Below are positions 22,075 through 27,609 of a stretch of 27,609 nt of DNA, piece by piece. Where the stretch lies: the NCBI GenBank assembly GCA_963558075.1, contig CAUWFN010000026.1:1-27609 (forward strand). Reading direction: 5' to 3'. The translations under genes were made by a program, and so were the position numbers. Each line of letters begins with the position of its first letter. Position 1 is the first letter of the stretch. Under the pieces are notes generated by a model. That model ran no database searches, was not told the DNA's origin, and saw only the letters and a list, made by a program, of their open reading frames with translations. Source of the DNA: CALHKP01 sp963558075 (GTDB taxonomy: Bacteria > Bacillota > Clostridia > Peptostreptococcales > Anaerovoracaceae).

Positions 22075-23448
22075 ATGAGTACTAATTTAGATAATATGAG
22101 ATATAAGCATGTGTTAGTTGTAGGTATGGGAAGATCAGGAGTTGCAGCAGCTCAGGCTCTAGTAAAGCTTGGTGCAGTTGTATATATTCAGGACTCACAG
22201 AAGGAGGAGGATGTTTCTGCTCAGGTTGTATCTGTTATCAGAAATCTTGGCGTAAAATGCTTCTTCGGATGTGTACCACCTGATATGAGTCTATTTGATA
22301 TGATTGTTCTAAGTCCAGGCGTTAGCCCTGAGCTTGATTTTGTTCAGGAAGCAAAGGCTGCTGGTGCGGAAATTACTGGCGAGCTGGAAATTGCATATAG
22401 AATCGGAAAAGGAAATTATGTTGCAATTACAGGAACAAACGGAAAGACAACTACAACAACTCTTACAGGTAGAATCTTTGAGGCAGCAGGAAGAAAAACA
22501 CATATCGTAGGAAATATCGGAGTTGCTGTAATTTCAGCTTCGATAAATGCAGAAGAAAATGACTGGCTCGTAACAGAAACTAGCAGTTTTCAGCTTGAGA
22601 CAACAAAATATTTCAAACCTCAGGTTGCAGCAATTCTTAATCTGACACCTGACCATCTGAACCGTCATCATACTATGGAAGCTTATGGAAATGCAAAGGC
22701 AAAGATTTTCCAAAACCAGAGCCCAGATGGATATTCTGTTGTGAATTACGATGACAAGGCATGCTTTGCTCTTGCAGAAAAATCAAAGGCAAGAATCGTT
22801 CCATTCAGCCGCAGAGAAGAGCTTGATTTTGGAGCGTTCGTAAAGGATGGAAAAATAGTTATCAAAGACGATAGTGAGACTGTAGAAATCTGTAGCCTAA
22901 GTGATATCAGAATTATAGGTGATCACAATGTAGAAAACGTTCTTGCAGCAGCTGCTGTATCATATTTTTCTGGAATCCCTGCAGATATCATCCGCAAGGC
23001 TGTTTCTGAGTTTAACGGTGTTGAGCACAGAATTGAGTATTCTGGCACAGTTGACGGCGTAAATTATTACAATGATTCAAAGGGAACTAATATTGATGCT
23101 GCTGTTACAGCCCTAAAAGCAATCAAGAAAAACATCATACTGATTGCAGGTGGAGATGCAAAGGGTCAGGTATTTGATGAGTTTATCTCTGAATTCAACG
23201 GTAGCGTGAAAAAACTTGTACTTCTCGGAAGAGATGCTCACTTTATTCAAGAAGCTTGCGACAGAGCAGGATTCACTGAATATGTAAAATGCAAGAATAT
23301 GGACGAATGCGTAAAATACGCTCATGATATTGCAAAAGAGGGAGATACTGTTCTGCTTTCACCTGCATGTGCAAGTTGGGATATGTATGATAACTATGAA
23401 CAGAGAGGAGACCATTTCAAAGAATGCGTCGCAAGATTAGAAGCCTAA
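22075..23448 (+). CDS. murD: UDP-MurNAc-L-alanine:D-glutamate ligase MurD
   Basis: Adds D-glutamate to UDP-MurNAc-L-Ala in the cytoplasm. In 457 residues: Rossmann-like VVGMGRSG (15-22), the VLSPGVSP element (78-85), the ATP P-loop TGTNGKTTTT (119-128), NLTPDHLNRHHTMEAY, and a C-terminal ligase domain with NDSKGTN and LSPACASWDMYDNYEQRG, the last specific to MurD. ATG 22075 has AGGGAGG at 22062-22068; an upstream in-frame TTG at 22054 has no such site. Its last 25 bases overlap the start of ftsW. Confidence 0.97.
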   Translation: MSTNLDNMRYKHVLVVGMGRSGVAAAQALVKLGAVVYIQDSQKEEDVSAQVVSVIRNLGVKCFFGCVPPDMSLFDMIVLSPGVSPELDFVQEAKAAGAEITGELEIAYRIGKGNYVAITGTNGKTTTTTLTGRIFEAAGRKTHIVGNIGVAVISASINAEENDWLVTETSSFQLETTKYFKPQVAAILNLTPDHLNRHHTMEAYGNAKAKIFQNQSPDGYSVVNYDDKACFALAEKSKARIVPFSRREELDFGAFVKDGKIVIKDDSETVEICSLSDIRIIGDHNVENVLAAAAVSYFSGIPADIIRKAVSEFNGVEHRIEYSGTVDGVNYYNDSKGTNIDAAVTALKAIKKNIILIAGGDAKGQVFDEFISEFNGSVKKLVLLGRDAHFIQEACDRAGFTEYVKCKNMDECVKYAHDIAKEGDTVLLSPACASWDMYDNYEQRGDHFKECVARLEA

Positions 23449-24590
23449 AAAACAAAATTCCAAAGCTCGACTGGAGACAGTATGACTGCACGCTAATATT
23501 TCTAGTTACGGCTCTTGTGATTTTCGGAGTCGTAATGGTTTTTAGTGCTAGCTACTACTATTCGATAAACACCTCGCCAGATGGAAGCCCTTATGTATTT
23601 CTAAAAAAAGAAATCGTGCTTGCGGCTGTAGGCTTTGTGCTCATGTTTTTGTGTGCACATGTAATTGATTATAAGTTCTTCGGCTCGATGTCTCGCATAA
23701 TATTGATTATTTCCCTAGGCCTTTTGGGTGCAGTTCTTGTGCCTGGAATAGGTTCAACTGCAAACGGTGCTACAAGATGGATTAACATTTTTGGGTTTAC
23801 TATCATGCCTGGAGAGTTAGCAAAGCCGGCAATCCTAGTATTTACGGCAGCATATTTTGCTCACGATATGAGAAGAGCAAAACACTTTTTCAAAGGCGTT
23901 TTGCCTGTGCTTATGATCTTAGGTGTTATGTTTGTGCTTATAGCGCTTCAGCCGAACCTCTCGACGGCACTGACTGTGGTACTCATCTGCGGCGGAATTA
24001 TGTTTATTGCAGGACTTCCAGTAAGACATATGCTATGGCTAGGAGGCATAGGAGCCGGTGCAATTATAGTAAAGGTTCTCAGCGCGGGAGGCTATCAGGC
24101 CGACAGAGTTCTCAGCTTCCTTGATCCATTTGAACAGGCAGGAGGCGATGGATATCAGGCAACCCAGTCACTTCTAGCTCTTGGCACGGGAGGAATAGGA
24201 GGAGTTGGAATCGGAAAGAGCGTACAGAAAAATCTATATCTTCCCGAGGCTCAGACAGACTTCATTCTTTCTATCATAGGAGAAGAGCTAGGGTTTATCG
24301 GTGTTGTAATTCTTCTAGGCGTATTTTTTACGATAGTTTACAAGTGCTTTGTGATTGCATCTCATGCACCTGACAGATTTGGAATGCTCACAGCAAGCGG
24401 AGTTGGAATTCTTATAGGACTTCAGGTAGTATTCAATGTGGCGATTGTAACATCATCGATGCCACCTACAGGTATTGCTCTTCCGTTTATAAGCTACGGA
24501 GGAAACTCCCTGTGGATTTTTATGGGGCTTATTGGAATCGTTTTGAATATTGACAAAAAATCTCGTGAAATCGAAAGGAACAGCAAATGA
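23424..24590 (+). CDS. ftsW: Septal peptidoglycan glycosyltransferase FtsW
   Basis: A SEDS-family polymerase of 388 residues that polymerises lipid II at the division site together with a class B PBP. A basic N terminus leads to about ten helices. Conserved points include the NGATRWI segment (about 104-110), ELAKPA (121-126), PNLSTAL (167-173), DPFEQ (224-228), the proposed catalytic Asp269 in PEAQTDF, and the C-terminal PPTGIALPFISYGGNSL. SpoVE, its sporulation paralogue, cannot be fully excluded by sequence, but the dcw position favours FtsW. ATG 23424 lies inside the end of murD with AGGAG 13 bases before it, a long spacing; no better start exists before the first helix. It overlaps murG by four bases (ATGA). 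Confidence 0.94.
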   Translation: MRRKIRSLKNKIPKLDWRQYDCTLIFLVTALVIFGVVMVFSASYYYSINTSPDGSPYVFLKKEIVLAAVGFVLMFLCAHVIDYKFFGSMSRIILIISLGLLGAVLVPGIGSTANGATRWINIFGFTIMPGELAKPAILVFTAAYFAHDMRRAKHFFKGVLPVLMILGVMFVLIALQPNLSTALTVVLICGGIMFIAGLPVRHMLWLGGIGAGAIIVKVLSAGGYQADRVLSFLDPFEQAGGDGYQATQSLLALGTGGIGGVGIGKSVQKNLYLPEAQTDFILSIIGEELGFIGVVILLGVFFTIVYKCFVIASHAPDRFGMLTASGVGILIGLQVVFNVAIVTSSMPPTGIALPFISYGGNSLWIFMGLIGIVLNIDKKSREIERNSK

Positions 24591-25702
24591 GAGTAGTTAT
24601 GACAGGAGGCGGATCCGGGGGACATATTTATCCTGCACTCGCTATTGCAGACAAAGTCATGGAAAAGTCACCGGAATCTGAAATTATATACATAGGCGGA
24701 AAAATTGGAATGGAAAAGGACATAGTGTCCAAAACATCATATCCATTCAAATCCGTTTCATCTAGATGGGTAGATAGAATTGGCAATAAGTTTATCATGT
24801 TCTTTCAGCTTATCTGGACAGGAATTGTAACATTCTTTGGCATGCTTCAGGCATATGGCATAATGAGAAAGTTTAAACCTGATGTTGTTGTTGGGACAGG
24901 AGGATTTGTGTGCGTTCCTGTAGTGCTTGCAGGAAAGCTTTATGGGGCAGACACATATATACATGAACAAAACGCCTTCCCTGGCCTTGCTAACAGGCTT
25001 TTATCAAAATATGTAAAAGGCATACTTCTAGGATTCAAGGATGCTTCAGATGTTTTCGGATATAGCGAAAAGCAGGTTTATGTTGGAAATCCTGTTAGAA
25101 AGTGCTTTTACGAGCCTGACCGCTTAGAGGCAAGAAAAAAGCTTGGTATTCCAGAAGACGATTTCACTGTTTTCTCCTTTGGAGGAAGCCAGGGTGCAGA
25201 TACTTTGAACAAAATCGCATTCGAATATCTCAAGAAAATAAACGGAAAAGAAGGAAAAACTTTGATTTTCGGTACAGGTGCCCAGTATTACGATACTGTA
25301 CATGAAAAGCTGAAAGAAGAAGGAATTGAGATTTCTGATAACATTAGAATACTTGATTATATTTCAGACATGGAAAATTATCTTGCGGCGGCAGACCTTG
25401 TCGTAAGCAGAGCAGGCGCTTTGTCCCTTGCAGAAATTACAGTTACAGGAAGAGCTTCTATACTTGTTCCATTCCCTCTTGCTCGCGACAATCATCAGTA
25501 TTACAATGCAAAAGCAGTTGCTGATGTAGGCGGAGCTGTTATTTTCGAAGAAAAGGATCTAGATACAGATAAGGTGGTTTCAGAAATCATCGCTCTTTCG
25601 GAGAACAGAGAAAAGCAGGAGTTAATGGAAGAAAAGAGCCGTATGTGCGGTCCTTTCGAAGCTACTGATAAAATATATGAGGTAATCAGCAAGATAAAAT
25701 GA
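24587..25702 (+). CDS. murG: Lipid II synthase MurG (GlcNAc transferase)
   Basis: Adds GlcNAc from UDP-GlcNAc to lipid I on the cytoplasmic face of the membrane. The 371 residues form a GT-B enzyme: the glycine-rich TGGGSGGHIYPALA loop (6-19), the GTGGFVCVPV segment, HEQNAFPGLANR, the second glycine loop GGSQGAD (about 204-210), and SRAGALSLAE with PFPLARDNHQYYNA for nucleotide-sugar binding. The start overlaps the ftsW stop (ATGA) and the stop overlaps the next start in the same way, so all three are translationally coupled. murC, often the next gene, is absent here. Confidence 0.98.
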   Translation: MRVVMTGGGSGGHIYPALAIADKVMEKSPESEIIYIGGKIGMEKDIVSKTSYPFKSVSSRWVDRIGNKFIMFFQLIWTGIVTFFGMLQAYGIMRKFKPDVVVGTGGFVCVPVVLAGKLYGADTYIHEQNAFPGLANRLLSKYVKGILLGFKDASDVFGYSEKQVYVGNPVRKCFYEPDRLEARKKLGIPEDDFTVFSFGGSQGADTLNKIAFEYLKKINGKEGKTLIFGTGAQYYDTVHEKLKEEGIEISDNIRILDYISDMENYLAAADLVVSRAGALSLAEITVTGRASILVPFPLARDNHQYYNAKAVADVGGAVIFEEKDLDTDKVVSEIIALSENREKQELMEEKSRMCGPFEATDKIYEVISKIK

Positions 25703-26475
25703 ATGACGCATTTGAAGGAATTGAATTTAAGCAGGTTGAGCGCAAAAGGAAAGTAAGAAAGAAAAAACATTACCTTAGAAAATTCCTTATTCTGGTTGCT
25801 CTGTGCATAGCTTTATACCTGTTTCTTTCATCAGATTACTTCACCGTAAAAAAAATAACGGTGCAGGGAAGCAAGTATTATACACAAGAGGAAGTAACGG
25901 CTCTTGCAGGAGCAAAGGAGGGCGGAAATCTTTTCTTTGATGAGAACATCAAAAAAATGAAAAAACGCCTAGAAAAGGACCCATATTTTGAATCTGTTAA
26001 GTTTAAGCGAATTATTCCAGATGCCCTTGTAATACAGGTTACAGAACGTCCTCAGACGGCCGCGATTATTTACGGAGATCAGTATGTTGTAATTGACGGC
26101 ACGGGGCTTGTTCTCAGAAAGACGGATATTGATCCTGAAATAACAGCACTGACGGGACTTACAATAAGCAAGCTTCACCTTGGAGAAAAAGTGGAGGCTG
26201 AAGAATCTGAGTCTCTCAAGACAACTCTTGAAATGATAAGCATAATGAAAAAAGGTGATCTATTTTTCAAGAAGATAGATGTAAGCAAGGTTATAATCAA
26301 AGCATATATCTACGATAATCTTATCGTAAAGGGTACACCAAAGCAGATTATGGAATCCATAGAAAATGGATATCTGCAGAAGGTGGTCAGCGATTTATTT
26401 GAGAACGGAATTAACAGAGGAACGATTAATATGGGGGGAGATGACTATATGTCATTTTCACCAGAAACTCAATAA
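25699..26475 (+). CDS. ftsQ: Cell division protein FtsQ/DivIB
   Basis: A bitopic divisome protein of 258 residues: a basic cytoplasmic tail (about 11-28), one membrane helix (about 29-45), then a FtsQ-type POTRA domain (about 48-117, with VKKITVQGSKYYTQEEV and IIPDALVIQVTERP) and a beta domain (about 118-235, including YVVIDGTGLVLRK). It recruits and regulates FtsL/DivIC and the septal synthases. Called DivIB in B. subtilis. It overlaps murG by four bases and precedes ftsZ by 88 bases. Confidence 0.93.
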   Translation: MNDAFEGIEFKQVERKRKVRKKKHYLRKFLILVALCIALYLFLSSDYFTVKKITVQGSKYYTQEEVTALAGAKEGGNLFFDENIKKMKKRLEKDPYFESVKFKRIIPDALVIQVTERPQTAAIIYGDQYVVIDGTGLVLRKTDIDPEITALTGLTISKLHLGEKVEAEESESLKTTLEMISIMKKGDLFFKKIDVSKVIIKAYIYDNLIVKGTPKQIMESIENGYLQKVVSDLFENGINRGTINMGGDDYMSFSPETQ

Positions 26476-26503
26476 AAAACAGATATACAGCAGTAAAAAC
26501 ATA

Positions 26504-26532
26504 GTGCAAAAATAAATATAATATGATAAAAT
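26504..26532 (+). promoter_or_regulatory. Possible separate promoter for ftsZ
   Basis: The 88-base gap before ftsZ is very AT-rich and contains TATAAT (26517-26522) and, 17 bases after GTGCAA (26504-26509), TAAAAT (26527-26532). Either could be a -10. No terminator is seen between ftsQ and ftsZ, so read-through is also expected. Confidence 0.35.
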
Positions 26533-26563
26533 GAATCTATATATGGTAATAAGGAGGCGCAAT

Positions 26564-27609
26564 AATGCTGCAATTTGAGACAATACAGGACAATTCAGCT
26601 GTAATAAAAGTAATCGGTGTTGGCGGCGGTGGCTGTAACGCTGTTAATAGAATGATAGAGGCAGGCCTTAAGGGTGTTCAGTTTATCGCTGTGAACACTG
26701 ATAAGCAGGCCCTGGCAAAGTGTAATGCAGATACTAAACTGCAGATTGGCGAGAAACTGACAAGAGGACTTGGCGCTGGAGGAAATCCGGAAATCGGACA
26801 GAGATCAGCTCAGGAAACTCTTGACGAAATACAGAATAATTTAGAAGGTGCAGACCTTGTATTCATCACTGCCGGAATGGGCGGAGGTACAGGAACTGGC
26901 GCAGCTCCTATTATTGCAAGCGTAGCAAAGGAAATGGGAATTCTGACAGTTGGCGTTGTTACTAAGCCTTTCAGATTCGAAGGCAGAAGAAGAAGCAAGC
27001 AGGCTGAACTCGGAATCAAATTCCTGAGACAGTATGTTGACTCTCTCGTAATTGTTCCAAATGACAGACTTCTACAGAACTGTGATAAGAACACAAGCAT
27101 GATTCAGGCATTCAACATGGCCGATGATGTTCTAAGACAGGGTGTACAGGGTATTTCAGATTTGATTTCTGATTACGCATTAGTTAACGTTGACTTTGCT
27201 GACGTTAAGTCTGTAATGACTAATAGAGGTATCGCACACATGGGTGTGGGCCGTGCATCAGGAGACGAGCGAGCTGCAAATGCAGTTAAGGCTGCAATTG
27301 ACAGTCCTCTTCTTGAGACTTCAATCGAAGGCGCACGCGCAATACTGCTTTATGTAGTTGGCGGATATGACCTTGGAATGATGGAAGTTGACGAGGTTGC
27401 ATCTGTAATTCAGGAGCAGGCAGACGAGGATGCAGTACTTATCCTTGGAGCTGCTGTTGACGAAACAATGGAAGATGAAATTTCAATTACTGTTATTGCG
27501 ACAGGTTTTGATGACACAAAGGAAGATATCGGCTACCAGATTAGAAAAGAACCAGAAAAAAAAGAAGAAGTAACAGTAACACCAGAAGGACTGACAGCAG
27601 TAGAAACGA
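26564..27609 (+). CDS. ftsZ: Cell division protein FtsZ (3' end beyond the window)
   Basis: The tubulin-like GTPase that forms the Z ring; 348 residues are visible and the frame is still open at the window edge. It shows the glycine loop VIGVGGGGCNAVNRM (16-30), the tubulin signature GGGTGTG (106-112), the T7 loop NVDFADV (208-214) with its catalytic aspartates, and DEISITVIATGFD (304-316) closing the C-terminal domain, followed by the start of the variable Lys/Glu-rich linker. AGGAGG at 26552-26557 lies six bases before ATG 26564. Compared with the usual VPGLINLDFADV the sequence reads SDYALVNVDFADV, and the LLYVVGGYDLGMMEV strand is also atypical, so this is a somewhat divergent FtsZ. The C-terminal FtsA/SepF-binding peptide is not in view. 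Confidence 0.98.

Overview
The window is chromosomal DNA from a low-GC Gram-positive bacterium, most likely an anaerobic member of the Clostridia. The pointers are an mraZ-rsmH-ftsL-pbp cell-wall/division cluster, a class B penicillin-binding protein with a C-terminal PASTA domain, FeoAB ferrous iron uptake, purine-rich Shine-Dalgarno sites, and some TTG/GTG starts. A finer placement (for example a Mogibacterium/Family XIII relative) is only a guess. I see no rRNA, tRNA, insertion sequence, phage gene or CRISPR array, and no gene-free stretch longer than about 220 bases.

Region 1 (1-9690) is a metal-homeostasis neighbourhood. After a small orphan gene (45-269), feoA-feoB run leftward. Divergent from them is a G3E (CobW/YjiA-type) GTPase carrying a Cys/His-rich tandem repeat. 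Next comes a tight rightward group: a second G3E-like protein with a C-terminal domain resembling DUF1980/TIGR03943 (YcgQ), an acyl-ACP thioesterase, a Cu+-exporting P1B ATPase (CopA) with an extra CopZ-like domain at its C terminus, and an AI-2E-family membrane protein. The feoA and G3E genes share a short intergenic region with two face-to-face extended -10 promoters and a palindrome between them.

Region 2 (9691-15700) holds a leftward ABC transporter pair (MacB/LolD-type ATPase and a large FtsX-type permease), then a rightward GIY-YIG domain protein and a secreted, membrane-anchored 5'-nucleotidase/cyclic phosphodiesterase. The convergent and terminal ends carry clear intrinsic terminators.

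Region 3 (15700-27609) is the dcw cluster: mraZ, rsmH, ftsL, pbp (ftsI/spoVD type), murF, mraY, murD, ftsW, murG, ftsQ/divIB and ftsZ, the last cut off by the window edge. A consensus-like promoter before mraZ contains two AAAGTGGT repeats that look like the MraZ autoregulatory operator. The cluster lacks murE, murC and ftsA at their usual places. A strong intrinsic-terminator hairpin lies inside it, between ftsL and the PBP gene. MurF, MraY, MurD and MurG build lipid II; FtsW and the PBP polymerise and crosslink it at the septum; FtsL, FtsQ/DivIB and FtsZ form the divisome.

I do not see a wholly unknown multi-gene system. The most distinctive content is the metal neighbourhood: a Cys/His minisatellite inside a GTPase, a GTPase-DUF1980 fusion without the expected permease partner, and a CopA-CopZ fusion with a possible internal start.
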